From Paenarthrobacter sp. (GTDB lineage Bacteria; Actinomycetota; Actinomycetes; Actinomycetales; Micrococcaceae): DNA of 64,000 nt. Shown here piece after piece: positions 43,326 to 52,405 of this stretch (position 1 is the stretch's first letter; every line of letters starts with the position of its first letter). The notes below the pieces were generated by a model that was not told where the DNA came from, ran no database searches, and was given only the letters and a program-made list of their open reading frames with translations. A program made the translations under genes and the position numbers. The DNA is taken from the NCBI GenBank assembly GCA_031179305.1, contig JAPSHX010000004.1:62001-126000 (forward strand). The letters run 5' to 3'.

Positions 43326-44567
43326 ATGACACAACGCCACATCACCATCGTCGGTGCCGGCCAGTCCGGGCTGCAGCTGGGTATCGGACTGCTGGACGCC
43401 GGCTACCAAGTGACCACCATTTCCAACCGCACACCGGAAGAGATTCACGAAGGCAAGGTTGCCTCCAGCCAGTGCATCTTCCACAACGCCTTGGAACACG
43501 AGCGGGCCTTGGGGTTGGATTTTTGGCCTGACGCCCCCACCGTTGACGGCATCTCTTTCACCATCCCCCACCCCGAACTGCCGGGTGAGAAAGCCATCAG
43601 CTGGGCCTCCCGCTTGGACAACCACGCCAAGTCGATCGATCAGCGCCTGAAGTTCCCCAAGTTCATGGAGGAGTTCACAGCACGCGGCGGAGAGCTCGTC
43701 TTCGAAGACGCGGGGGTAGCCGAGCTGGAGAAGTACACGCAGAACTCGGACCTGGTGATTGTGGCCGCCGGCAAGGGCGAGATCGCGCAACTGTTCACCC
43801 GTGACGCGGACCGCAGCACCTACGATGCACCGCAGCGCGCCCTGGCCTTAACCTACGTGAAGGGCTTGAAGCCGCGCGAGGACTACTCGGCGGTCTCGTT
43901 CAACCTGATCCCCGGCGTTGGCGAGTACTTCGTCTTCCCGGCGCTCACCACCACCGGCCCCTGCGAAATCATGGTCTTCGAAGGGGTTCCGGGCGGGCCA
44001 ATGGACTCTTGGAAGGGACTCTCACCCGAGGAGCATTTGGAAAACTCCAAGAACATCCTCAAGGCCTTCCTGCCGTGGGAAGCAGAGCGCGCCACTGATG
44101 TGGAACTCACTGATCCCAACGGCGTTCTCCAGGGCAGGTTTGCGCCCACCGTCCGCCACCCAATTGCCACCTTGCCGAGCGGCCGGCAGGTACTTGGCCT
44201 GGCCGACGTCGTGGTTTTGAACGATCCGATCACGGGGCAGGGTTCCAACAACGCGAGCAAATGCGCGGCGTCGTACTTGGACAGCATCACCCGGTACGGC
44301 GGTGGAGCCTACGATGCAAACTTCATGCAGGCCACTTTTGAGCGATATTGGGATTACGCGCAGCACGTTGCACACTGGACGAATGCCCTCCTGGCTCCGC
44401 CTCCGCCCCATGTCCTCGAGCTCTTGGGGGCTGCGAACAGCGAGCCGGCTATCGCTCATCGCTTCGCCAACGGCTTCAACCACCCACCGGAATTCCAGGA
44501 GTGGTTTATGTATCCGGATAAAGCCGCGAGCTACCTCGCGGACCTGTCTGCCGCCAAAGTTTCGTAG
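43326..44567 (+). CDS. styA1: Styrene/indole monooxygenase StyA1
   Basis: This 413-residue group E flavoprotein monooxygenase has the FAD fold motif GAGQSG (10-15), SSQCIFHNALEHE, and the C-terminal VVLNDPITGQGSNNASK loop seen in styrene monooxygenases. It uses reduced FAD from a partner reductase to epoxidise styrene or indole. The next gene encodes a second oxygenase fused to a reductase. StyA1/StyA2B pairs are known from Rhodococcus and Arthrobacter, where indole is often the better substrate. Confidence 0.92.
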   Translation: MTQRHITIVGAGQSGLQLGIGLLDAGYQVTTISNRTPEEIHEGKVASSQCIFHNALEHERALGLDFWPDAPTVDGISFTIPHPELPGEKAISWASRLDNHAKSIDQRLKFPKFMEEFTARGGELVFEDAGVAELEKYTQNSDLVIVAAGKGEIAQLFTRDADRSTYDAPQRALALTYVKGLKPREDYSAVSFNLIPGVGEYFVFPALTTTGPCEIMVFEGVPGGPMDSWKGLSPEEHLENSKNILKAFLPWEAERATDVELTDPNGVLQGRFAPTVRHPIATLPSGRQVLGLADVVVLNDPITGQGSNNASKCAASYLDSITRYGGGAYDANFMQATFERYWDYAQHVAHWTNALLAPPPPHVLELLGAANSEPAIAHRFANGFNHPPEFQEWFMYPDKAASYLADLSAAKVS

Positions 44568-44594
44568 CACGACCCTGCTAATAAGGACTCAACC

Positions 44595-46376
44595 ATGCGA
44601 AAGATAGCAATCGTGGGGGCCGGCGAATCCGGCGCCCAGCTGGCCTTGGGCCTGCAACGTGACGGCTACGCGGTGACGCTTCTGTCCGACCGTTCCGCTG
44701 CCCAGATCCGCACCGGCAAGGTCATGTCCAGCCAGTGCATGTTCTCCACAGCCCTCGACGCCGAAGCCCACATGGGAACGGCGCTCACCGAATTCTACGA
44801 ATCCGGATCCGTCCCTGGCATCACCTCAATCCGGCTACGTGTGGATGCTGATGAACCCATCGAATGGGAAGCACCCCTGGACGGTCCCGCCCGGTCCATT
44901 GACCAGCGCATCAAGAGTGCCCTCTGGATCGAAACATTTGTTGCAGCCGGTGGTGACTTCCGCATTGAGAAAGTCACACCGCGCATGCTCGAAGAACTCG
45001 CCCATGATTATGAGCTGGTCATTGTGAGCACAGGAAAGGGTGAGATCGGCCAGATCTTCCCCCGCGACAAGGCGAAATCACCCTTCGACCGGCCGCAGCG
45101 GGTGCTGGCGCTGAACTACGTCACGCCCGACGGCGGCGCTTCCGCCGGCTCGTCCGACGACGGTGCTTCCGCCGGCTCGTCCGCCGCCGGTACCGGCAGC
45201 GCGGGCGACGCCATCCGCATGTCCATGGCCCCCGGCGTCGGCGAATTCTTCACGTTCCCGGGCCTGACCATATCAGGCCCCTGCCGCATGATGGTGTTCG
45301 AGGGCGTGGTGGGCGGCCCCATGGACCGCTGGACCGACGTCGGAACCCCCGAAGAGCAGCTCAAGCGTTCGCTGGAAATCCTGCGGGAACATTTCCCGCA
45401 CGAGGCAGAGAACTTTGCCACCGCGGAGCTGACCGACAGCGGCGCGACGCTCCTGGGGCGCATCACGCCCACGGTGAGGTCCGCCGTCGGGGAACTCGGC
45501 AACGGGAAGCTGGTGTTCGGGCTCGGTGACGCCGTGGTCCTCAACGATCCCCTCACCGGGCAGGGTTCCAACAACGCCACCCTGGCCGCGAAGTACTACC
45601 TTGATTCGATAGTTCGCCGAGGCCAGCAGCCTTTTGACCGTGCCTGGATGGAGCGCACCTTCGACGAATTTTGGCGCGGCTGGGGGCAATGGGCGGTGGA
45701 GTGGACCAACGATCTCCTGAAGCCACGCCGCGATCATCAGAAGACGCTCCTCCGTGAAGCCGCTGACCATCCGGCACTGGCGGCAAGCATCGTCAGCGGC
45801 TTCGATGATCCCCGGACGTCATACCCCTGGTGGTTCGATCCCACCGCGGCCGCTGACTTCATGCAGGCCCGGAAAGAGGACGATGCTGCTGCCTTCGATG
45901 TGAGGGACTTCAGGGGTGCGTTGGGTCAGTTCGCCACGGGCGTCACGGTGGTTACCACTGTGTCTGCGGACGGCAGAAAAGTGGGCATGACCGCGAATTC
46001 CTTCACGTCAGTGTCCATGGATCCGCCGCTGGTGCTCTGGTGCCCCAGCAAACGCGCCCCCAGCCTGGGCGATTTCGAGGACGCAACGCATTTTGCCATC
46101 AACATCCTGGCGAGTGACCAGCACGTCCTGTCCCGCCAGTTCGCCACGCCCGCCACGGACAAGTTCGCCGGCGTGGAAACAGCTGACGGCATCGCCGGTG
46201 TTCCGCTACTGGAGGGTGCAGTAGCAACGTTCCAGTGCCGCACCGTTGCGCGACATGATGCCGGGGACCATGTCATCTACGTGGGTGAGGTGGAAAGCTA
46301 CAACCACCAAGACGGCGCTCCCCTGGTGTTCCACGGCGGAAAATACCACGCCACTGCCAGCCATCCGGATTTCTAG
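44595..46376 (+). CDS. styA2B: Fused monooxygenase-flavin reductase StyA2B
   Basis: This 593-residue fusion has an oxygenase domain (about 1-415; GAGESG at 8-13, VVLNDPLTGQGSNNAT) followed by a flavin reductase domain from about residue 434 (GQFATGVTVVTT, GMTANSFTSVSMDPPLVLWC). The reductase supplies FADH2 both to its own oxygenase and to StyA1. Unlike StyA1, it contains a Gly/Ala/Ser-rich insertion at about 180-203, built from a 27-bp direct repeat. It lies 27 bp after styA1. Confidence 0.93.
   Translation: MRKIAIVGAGESGAQLALGLQRDGYAVTLLSDRSAAQIRTGKVMSSQCMFSTALDAEAHMGTALTEFYESGSVPGITSIRLRVDADEPIEWEAPLDGPARSIDQRIKSALWIETFVAAGGDFRIEKVTPRMLEELAHDYELVIVSTGKGEIGQIFPRDKAKSPFDRPQRVLALNYVTPDGGASAGSSDDGASAGSSAAGTGSAGDAIRMSMAPGVGEFFTFPGLTISGPCRMMVFEGVVGGPMDRWTDVGTPEEQLKRSLEILREHFPHEAENFATAELTDSGATLLGRITPTVRSAVGELGNGKLVFGLGDAVVLNDPLTGQGSNNATLAAKYYLDSIVRRGQQPFDRAWMERTFDEFWRGWGQWAVEWTNDLLKPRRDHQKTLLREAADHPALAASIVSGFDDPRTSYPWWFDPTAAADFMQARKEDDAAAFDVRDFRGALGQFATGVTVVTTVSADGRKVGMTANSFTSVSMDPPLVLWCPSKRAPSLGDFEDATHFAINILASDQHVLSRQFATPATDKFAGVETADGIAGVPLLEGAVATFQCRTVARHDAGDHVIYVGEVESYNHQDGAPLVFHGGKYHATASHPDF
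45135..45188 (+). repeat. 27-bp in-frame tandem repeat inside styA2B
   Basis: Bases 45135-45161 and 45162-45188 are near-identical units encoding GASAGSSDD and GASAGSSAA, followed by a partial GTGSAG. StyA1 lacks the insertion at this position, just before the GVGEFF motif. Confidence 0.85.
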
Positions 46377-46417
46377 TCACGCCTTTTGACTTCTGTGCAC
46401 TTCTGAAAGGAACGGAT

Positions 46418-48052
46418 ATGGACCATCCCCTTGACGTCGCGATCATAGGCTCAGGCATCAATTCGCTGGTCGCGGCAGCCGAGCTGGCCTTGGCAGGGAA
46501 GCGCGTGTGCATCATTGAGCGCTCGGATCGGTTGGGTGGGTTCATCCAATCCGCGGAGCGTACCCTCCCGGGTTTCATCCACGACACCTTCTCCTCCTGG
46601 CACCCGTTGTTCGTGTCCGGCGGCGCCTACTCGGCGTTGGGAGAAGAACTGCACCGCCGGGGTCTGGAGTACTGCAACACCTCCGGCCCAGTGACGGCCA
46701 GCGTTGCTGCGGATCCTGCTATCGGAGCCCACCGCGTGGTCATCGCACACAGGGACCCGGCCGAGACGGCTGCTGCGTTCAAGGAGCCACGCGATGGGGC
46801 CGCGTATCTGGCCATGCTCGATGATCTGGGCCGCAATGCCGGAACGGTTTTCGGGGCTTTCGGGGCGGAACTTCGCTCGTTTGGGGAGGTGGCGAAGATT
46901 GCCTTCGGAGCCGTGGGACGCGGGCGTTTCTCAGGGACGGAGGCCTTTGTCCGGGATTCCGTGATGAGCGGCCGGAATTACACCCGCAGCCGCTTTGACG
47001 GGTGGGAAGCGGACCAGCTGTGGTCTCCCTGGCTCCTGCACGCAGGGCTCGGCCCGGACCAGGCAACCGGTGGAGTCATGCTGCCCGTGATGGCCATGAG
47101 CATGCACAGCTTCGGGCTTCCTGTTGTGAAGGGCGGCGCCTCGCAGTTTGTGGCCGCCTTTGAGTCTTTGCTCAGGGACAACGGCGTCCGGATCATGCTG
47201 GGTGCGGAGGCCGACGAGATCCTGGTGGACTCATTCGGTGCCGTGGCCGGAGTGCAGACATCGCAAGGTGTGGTCACCGCAGACACGGTGCTCGCGAACG
47301 TATCGCCCCAGGCCCTCTACACCCAACTCCTTCGCCAGCCACCGGCCGGTACTGCCGAAGCCGCTGAACGCTACCAAAACGGCCGCGGGGCCATGCAGAT
47401 CCACCTGGCCCTGGACCGTCCTGTCGAGTGGCTCGATCCCAGGCTCAACAGCGTTCCGCTGGTTCACATCAGCAACGGCTCGGACAGCACGGGAATTGCC
47501 TGCGCCCAGGCCGAAGCCGACCTGTTGCCCAGCGAACCCACCGTGGTGGTGGGACAGCAGTGCGTACTGGATCCGTCGCGGGCTCCGGAGGGCAAAGCAA
47601 CGCTGTGGCTGCAGTTGCAGGAAGTGCCGTTCTCTCCCGTGGGTGATGCGGCGGGCCAACTGTCGGTTGCCGAAGGTTGGACCCACGAACTGAAGCAGGG
47701 ATATCTGGAACGGGTCCTGGACCGGTTGGAGCAGTTCGCTCCGGGCACACGCGCCACTGTTCTTGCTTCGGACATTCTGACGCCGACGGACTTGTCCTCG
47801 GCCAACCCCAACGCGGTGAACGGAGACCCCTACGGCGGTTCCGCGGAGCTCTTCCAAAACCTGCTGTGGCGGCCCTTCCCCTCCGCCGCCGGACACCGGG
47901 CTGCCGTCCAAGGGCTGTGGCACATCGGCGCTTCAACCCATCCCGGTCCCGGGCTTTCCGGGGGTTCCGGACATCTGGTTGCGCAGAAGTTGACCGCGAA
48001 ACCCTCACGATTTTCCCGTATTCAATCAGCACTGAAACCAAGCAAGCGATAG
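46418..48052 (+). CDS. CrtI/phytoene-desaturase-like FAD oxidoreductase
   Basis: This 544-residue protein begins with the dinucleotide-binding motif IIGSGINSLVAAAELALAGKRVCIIER and ends with the family's GASTHPGPGLSGGSGHLVAQ. Overall it resembles CrtI/NAD(P)-binding amine-oxidase-fold enzymes of the phytoene dehydrogenase type. No carotenoid genes are nearby, so a role in oxidising an indoline or dioxindole intermediate is more likely than pigment synthesis. AAAGGAACGG precedes the ATG. Confidence 0.85.
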   Translation: MDHPLDVAIIGSGINSLVAAAELALAGKRVCIIERSDRLGGFIQSAERTLPGFIHDTFSSWHPLFVSGGAYSALGEELHRRGLEYCNTSGPVTASVAADPAIGAHRVVIAHRDPAETAAAFKEPRDGAAYLAMLDDLGRNAGTVFGAFGAELRSFGEVAKIAFGAVGRGRFSGTEAFVRDSVMSGRNYTRSRFDGWEADQLWSPWLLHAGLGPDQATGGVMLPVMAMSMHSFGLPVVKGGASQFVAAFESLLRDNGVRIMLGAEADEILVDSFGAVAGVQTSQGVVTADTVLANVSPQALYTQLLRQPPAGTAEAAERYQNGRGAMQIHLALDRPVEWLDPRLNSVPLVHISNGSDSTGIACAQAEADLLPSEPTVVVGQQCVLDPSRAPEGKATLWLQLQEVPFSPVGDAAGQLSVAEGWTHELKQGYLERVLDRLEQFAPGTRATVLASDILTPTDLSSANPNAVNGDPYGGSAELFQNLLWRPFPSAAGHRAAVQGLWHIGASTHPGPGLSGGSGHLVAQKLTAKPSRFSRIQSALKPSKR

Positions 48053-48059
48053 GAGAACA

Positions 48060-48851
48060 ATGTCTGTTCTGGCCGGGCTCACTGCAGCCCTTTCGAGAGG
48101 TTCCGTGGAGATCATCGACCTCACCACGCCGCTCAGTTCCGAGACCCCCATCCTGAACCTGCCGCAGCCGTTCGCGAACACGGTGGGGTTGTCCGTTTCG
48201 CCGGTGAGCAATTTCGACGACGCCGGTCCGGCCTGGGCGTGGAACGACGTCACCGTGGGCGAACACGCCGGGACGCACTTGGACGCCCCGGTCCACTGGA
48301 TCACGGGTAAGGACGGCAAGTCGGTGGACCAGATCGAACCACACCGACTGGTGGGCCCGATTGTAGTGATCGACAAGACCGCCGAGGTTCTCGGCAACCC
48401 TGATTTCCTGTTGGAACCGGAACACTTCGAGCAGTGGCAACAGGAGCACGGTGCCTTCCCTCAGAATTGCTGGGTCATTTTCCGGACCGGATGGGCGGAA
48501 CGTGGCACTGATGCGGCGGCGTTCGTCAACGCGGACGACGCCGGACCCCACACTCCCGGGGTCTCCGCAGCAGGTGCCAAGTGGCTTGCCGGCAACGCCT
48601 CAATCAGCGGTTTCGGCGTGGAAACCGTGGGCATCGACGCTGGCCAAGCCGGGGCCCTCGATCCGATGTTCCCCGTCCACTCCTTCCTTCTGGGCGCGGA
48701 CAAATACGGCGTGACGTCCCTGCGGAATGTGGACCGGCTCCCCGTCACGGGTGCCACCCTGGTGGTCGCTCCGCTGCCGATCGTGGGCGGCACCGGAAGC
48801 CCCAGCCGCGTGTACGCGCTGATTGAAAAGGACGTGGTGGAAACAGCATGA
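48060..48851 (+). CDS. Cyclase-family metal hydrolase, isatin-hydrolase-like
   Basis: This 263-residue protein has the exact motif HAGTHLDAPVH (residues 69-79). This is the HxGTHxDxPxH metal site shared by kynurenine formamidase and isatin hydrolase. The latter opens the isatin ring to isatinate with manganese. In this operon, isatin or a related lactam is the natural candidate; N-formylkynurenine is an alternative, but no tryptophan dioxygenase gene is present. The stop overlaps the next start (ATGA). Confidence 0.87.
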   Translation: MSVLAGLTAALSRGSVEIIDLTTPLSSETPILNLPQPFANTVGLSVSPVSNFDDAGPAWAWNDVTVGEHAGTHLDAPVHWITGKDGKSVDQIEPHRLVGPIVVIDKTAEVLGNPDFLLEPEHFEQWQQEHGAFPQNCWVIFRTGWAERGTDAAAFVNADDAGPHTPGVSAAGAKWLAGNASISGFGVETVGIDAGQAGALDPMFPVHSFLLGADKYGVTSLRNVDRLPVTGATLVVAPLPIVGGTGSPSRVYALIEKDVVETA

Positions 48852-50524
48852 GCGAACATGTGCGGGTCTCCACGCTGGTGGGAAGGACGCTGGCGAAACT
48901 CGGCGTCGGGCATGTTTTCGGCGTGGTGGGCAGCGGCAACTTCGATGTCACCAGCACGCTCATGGCCGAAGGCATCGGGTTCACAGCAGCCCGGCATGAG
49001 GGCGGCGCCGCGACCATGGCTGACGCTTACTCGCGGATGTCCGGCAAGGTGGGCGTGGTGACCACGCATCAAGGGTGCGGTTTGAGCAACGCCATCACCG
49101 GGATCGGTGAGGCAGCGAAGAGCCGCACACCGCTGATCGTGCTCACCGCCGACACCCAAGCTGCAGCGATCAGGTCCAACTTCAAGATCGACCAAGACGG
49201 ACTGGCCCGCAGCGTAGGCGCCGTGGCCGAGCGCATCCACTCCCCCGCAACCGCCGTCGCGGACACCGTCCGGGCTTTCCGGACCGCGGTGAACGAGCGC
49301 CGCACGGTGGTACTGAGCTTGCCGTTGGATGTCCAAAGCGGCACCGCGGCAGACGAAGTGAGTGCCGTCGTCGTGCCCGAGCCGTTGAAGGTTCGTCCGG
49401 ACGCTGCCGCCGTTGAGCAGTTGGTGGCACTGATCGCGGCCGCGGAACGGCCCGTGTTCGTCGCCGGACGCGGCGGACGTGGTGCACGGGACGAGATCCT
49501 GGAACTCGCACGGCATGCCGGCGCCTTGGTGGCGACGTCCGCGGTGGCGAGTGGGCTGTTCAACGCCGACTCCCACAATCTGGGTATTTCGGGTGGTTTC
49601 TCCTCCCCGACCACGGCAGAGCTCATCAGCGGCGCGGACCTGATTGTGGGCTGGGGTTGCGCGCTGAACATGTGGACCATGCGGCACGGCCGACTGATCT
49701 CCGCAGGCACCAAAGTGGTGCAGATCGACGTCGAAGATTCAGCGCTCGGCGCCAACCGCCCCATCACCCTTGGCTTGCTGGGTGATTCGGCGCTAACCGC
49801 GGTCGATGCTTTGGAGGCGCTGCGCTCCGTGCAGTCAGAGCCAGCGGAAAAGTACCGAACCGAAGCCAACGCACTGGCCATCAAACAGGGCTCCAGATGG
49901 CGGGACCTCGAAACTGAAGACCTGTCCACGGCAACATCCATCGATCCCCGGGTCCTCACCCGTGAACTCGACACCCTGCTCCCTGCCGAGCGGATCGTGG
50001 CAGTCGATTCAGGCAACTTCATGGGGTACCCCAGCCAATACCTCGCCGTGCCGGACGAATTCGGGTTCTGCTTCACCCAGGCTTTCCAAGCAATCGGACT
50101 CGGACTCTACACGGCCGTCGGCGCCGCCCTCGCCCAACCGCAACGGCTCCCGGTCCTGGGTGCCGGGGACGGTGGATTCCTCATGGGCATCAGCGAACTC
50201 GAGACCGCCGCCCGGCTCAAACTCCCCCTGGTGTGCATCGTCTACAACGACGCAGCCTACGGGGCAGAGGTACACCACTTTGCTTCGGAGCATTCCGAGA
50301 AGCACCTCTCCAGCGTGGTGTTTCCCGAGACCGACATTGCAGCGATCGCCCGCGGGTTCGGGGCTGAGGGCGTCACCGTCCGGACCGTGGCCGACCTTGA
50401 TGCCGTGCTCCCGTGGATCGCTGCCTACGAAGCCGGAACTCAGGACCGTCCGTTGGTGATCGACGCGAAGATCGCCTCCGACGGCGGTTCATGGTGGCTG
50501 GCCGAGGCCTTTCAAGGCCACTAA
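48848..50524 (+). CDS. Thiamine-diphosphate-dependent enzyme, decarboxylase-like
   Basis: This 558-residue protein has the three-domain ThDP fold. E51 (ARHEGGA) would activate the cofactor. GDGG (440-443) with N467 in YNDAAYG forms the Mg-ThDP motif at the normal 26-residue spacing. The family includes acetolactate synthase and benzoylformate decarboxylase. Isatinate is ortho-aminobenzoylformate, so decarboxylation of the hydrolase product would close the pathway. This is inference; the family is broad. A palindrome follows the stop. Confidence 0.87.
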   Translation: MSEHVRVSTLVGRTLAKLGVGHVFGVVGSGNFDVTSTLMAEGIGFTAARHEGGAATMADAYSRMSGKVGVVTTHQGCGLSNAITGIGEAAKSRTPLIVLTADTQAAAIRSNFKIDQDGLARSVGAVAERIHSPATAVADTVRAFRTAVNERRTVVLSLPLDVQSGTAADEVSAVVVPEPLKVRPDAAAVEQLVALIAAAERPVFVAGRGGRGARDEILELARHAGALVATSAVASGLFNADSHNLGISGGFSSPTTAELISGADLIVGWGCALNMWTMRHGRLISAGTKVVQIDVEDSALGANRPITLGLLGDSALTAVDALEALRSVQSEPAEKYRTEANALAIKQGSRWRDLETEDLSTATSIDPRVLTRELDTLLPAERIVAVDSGNFMGYPSQYLAVPDEFGFCFTQAFQAIGLGLYTAVGAALAQPQRLPVLGAGDGGFLMGISELETAARLKLPLVCIVYNDAAYGAEVHHFASEHSEKHLSSVVFPETDIAAIARGFGAEGVTVRTVADLDAVLPWIAAYEAGTQDRPLVIDAKIASDGGSWWLAEAFQGH

Positions 50525-50537
50525 GCACCGGGCTCTC

Positions 50538-50603
50538 CCAACTGGGTAGCAGCAAACGTCGCTATGAGCGGTCATAGCGACGTTTGCTGTCACTTACTTG
50601 GGG
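50538..50603. repeat. Family A palindrome (copy 2), terminator-like
   Basis: The arms share CCCAA at the edge and an 18-bp perfect core CAGCAAACGTCGCTATGA around loop GCGG. It almost fills the gap between the convergent ThDP-enzyme and stress-protein genes. Its core differs from copy 1, but the changes occur in both arms. Confidence 0.8.
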
Positions 50604-50606
50604 TGG

Positions 50607-51038
50607 TTATGCGTCGACGTCCGTGTTCACGATGTACACGTCGCAGGGAGCACCGTGGGCCACGCTGTTGGCGATGCTGCCGAGTACGCGGCCGAGGCCC
50701 TTCATGCGCTTGTTGCCCACCACGATCAGCGAGGCGTTGTTGGTCTCGGCGTAGTTGATGAGGGCGTTGGCAGGTGTGCCGCGGGCTGCGAAGTACTTGA
50801 TGTTGCCTGCGGGAACGTCCAGCTCTTCGGAAACCTTGCGGGCCACGTATTCTGCGGAGTCCGCGGAGGAGACGGTGATGCGGTCGCTGCCGCTGCCGAA
50901 TTCTTCAATGCGGTCATCGGAGAAGCCGCTGATCACGTGCAGTTCGGCGCCGAGGGCGGTGGCGAGCTTCGCTGCTGCCACTGCTGCGCGCTTGGCCGTC
51001 TCGCTGCTGTCAACGCCGACCACAATAACTTCTGACAT
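50607..51038 (-). CDS. Universal stress protein (UspA family)
   Basis: This 143-residue single-domain Usp has VVGVDSSETAKRA at the start and the ATP-binding motif VVGNKRMKGLGRVLGSIANSVAHGAPCDV near the end (GN-KGLG-GSIANSV). ATP-binding Usps respond to stress and growth arrest. AGGAGTACTC precedes the ATG at 51038. Confidence 0.93.
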   Translation of the reverse strand: MSEVIVVGVDSSETAKRAAVAAAKLATALGAELHVISGFSDDRIEEFGSGSDRITVSSADSAEYVARKVSEELDVPAGNIKYFAARGTPANALINYAETNNASLIVVGNKRMKGLGRVLGSIANSVAHGAPCDVYIVNTDVDA

Positions 51039-51198
51039 GAGTACTCCTGGTTGTGGGGATTCACTGGGTGCTGCTGCAAGAAATCTACACTCCATCCCCA
51101 TCCGCCGGGATGACCCTTTTGCGCCGGGAGTGTTTACGGCCGGAATCACTGGGTAGTGATTAAGCATCGGAGCGATCACACGACCGAAAGGCAAGACA

Positions 51199-52005
51199 AT
51201 GAGCGACGCACCATTTTCCCCGCAGACCGCCATCGTCACGGGATCGGATTCCGGCATCGGGCGGGCCACCGCGGTGGCCTTGGCCAAAGCAGGAATGGAC
51301 GTGGGGATCACGTGGCACTCGGATCAGCAGGGCGCTGAGGAAACCGCGGAGGAAGTGCGCGGCCTGGGCAGGAAAGCTGTGGTCCACCAACTGGACACCA
51401 CGGATGTCCGGGGAACAGCTGCAGCCATCGACAAGCTCGCCGAGGAACTTGGCGGTGCGGACGTCTTCGTCAACAACTCCGGAACCGGCGATGGCACTAA
51501 GTTCCTTGAGCTGGACTACGACACGTGGATGTCCACCTTGGATACCAACCTCAACGGGGCTTTCATCGCAATGCAAACAGCAGCCAAACGCATGGTGAAG
51601 GCCGGCCGCGGTGGGCGCATCATCGCTGTCACCAGCGTCCATGAGTTCCAGCCGAGGGTTGGAGCCTCCGCCTACGACGCGTCCAAGCACGGCCTGGGTG
51701 GCCTCATCAAAACCATGGCCTTGGAACTCGCTGAGCACGGCATCACCGCCAACAACGTGGCACCAGGTGAGATTGCCACTCCCATGACAGGCCAGGAGGA
51801 CGAGGATCCCAAACAGAAGGAACGGCCTGGAGTCCCCTTGGGGCGCCCCGGCGATGCGCGGGAAATCGCCGCCGTCATCGCCTTCCTGGCATCACCGGAT
51901 TCCAGCTACGTCAACGGCGCCTCGTGGCCTGTGGACGGCGGAATGTTGCAGATGGGACCACAGGCAGGTTCGCACATCACCAGCAACGACTGGCGCGAAA
52001 GCTAA
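51199..52005 (+). CDS. SDR-family oxidoreductase
   Basis: This 268-residue classical SDR has VTGSDSGIGRA at the cofactor site, NNSG, an active-site TSVHEFQP serine region and YDASK. The length and the C-terminal SYVNGASWPVDGG are typical of glucose-1-dehydrogenase-like enzymes. GAAAGGCAAG precedes the ATG. It is transcribed alone or with the dodecin gene 108 bp downstream. Confidence 0.9.
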   Translation: MSDAPFSPQTAIVTGSDSGIGRATAVALAKAGMDVGITWHSDQQGAEETAEEVRGLGRKAVVHQLDTTDVRGTAAAIDKLAEELGGADVFVNNSGTGDGTKFLELDYDTWMSTLDTNLNGAFIAMQTAAKRMVKAGRGGRIIAVTSVHEFQPRVGASAYDASKHGLGGLIKTMALELAEHGITANNVAPGEIATPMTGQEDEDPKQKERPGVPLGRPGDAREIAAVIAFLASPDSSYVNGASWPVDGGMLQMGPQAGSHITSNDWRES

Positions 52006-52113
52006 GCCCCTGCAGACTCTGGCCGCACGGTGATCCGTGGGCTAGTCTGCATGGACGGCCTGCCTGGCGGGCCTGATTTTCCAGAGATTCGTAAGACGTT
52101 GATGAGGAGCACC

Positions 52114-52323
52114 ATGGCTGGCCACACATATAGCGTTTCCGAAATTGTAGGAACTTCCACCGAGGGCGTTGACGACGCGATCAAGAATGGCATCGCAACA
52201 GCCTCCCAGACCCTGCGGAACCTGGACTGGTTTGAGGTCAAGGAAATCCGCGGCCACCTTGAGGACGGCGCCGTGGCCGACTGGCAGGTCACCATCAAGC
52301 TTGGTTTCCGCCTGGAGCGCTGA
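52114..52323 (+). CDS. Dodecin (flavin-storage protein)
   Basis: This 69-residue protein has the full dodecin layout: YSVSEIVGTSTEGVDDAI, the flavin-stacking tryptophan in LDWFEVKEIRG and the WQVTIKLGFRLE strand. Dodecins form dodecamers that bind flavins or CoA and buffer free FMN. GAGGAG precedes the ATG at 52114. The upstream in-frame extension lacks a ribosome site. Confidence 0.93.
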   Translation: MAGHTYSVSEIVGTSTEGVDDAIKNGIATASQTLRNLDWFEVKEIRGHLEDGAVADWQVTIKLGFRLER

Positions 52324-52339
52324 TCACCCCTCTACCCAT

Positions 52340-52405
52340 CCCGCGAGATGGCAGTTGACGCCCATGTTTTCCGAAAACATGGGCGTTAACTGTCGTCTCG
52401 GCGGG
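52340..52405. repeat. Family B palindrome (copy 2), terminator-like
   Basis: Arms 52340-52370 and 52374-52405 pair with one bulge and a few mismatches around a CCG loop. The left arm contains GAGATGGCAGTTGACGCCCA. The right arm includes the stop codon of the minus-strand regulator (52386-52388). It lies between convergent genes. Confidence 0.8.

Noticed and set aside
46418..48052. Carotenoid phytoene desaturase
   Set aside because: No crtB, crtE or other carotenoid gene is near, and it is embedded in an aromatic oxidation operon; only the fold family is accepted.
48060..48851. Kynurenine formamidase of tryptophan catabolism
   Set aside because: Not excluded by motif, but no tryptophan dioxygenase or kynureninase is nearby and the indole-oxidation context favours isatin.
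49069..50076. 335-codon minus-strand frame opposite the ThDP enzyme
   Set aside because: Low-complexity Ser/Arg/Ala composition and a conserved enzyme on the other strand; a shadow frame.
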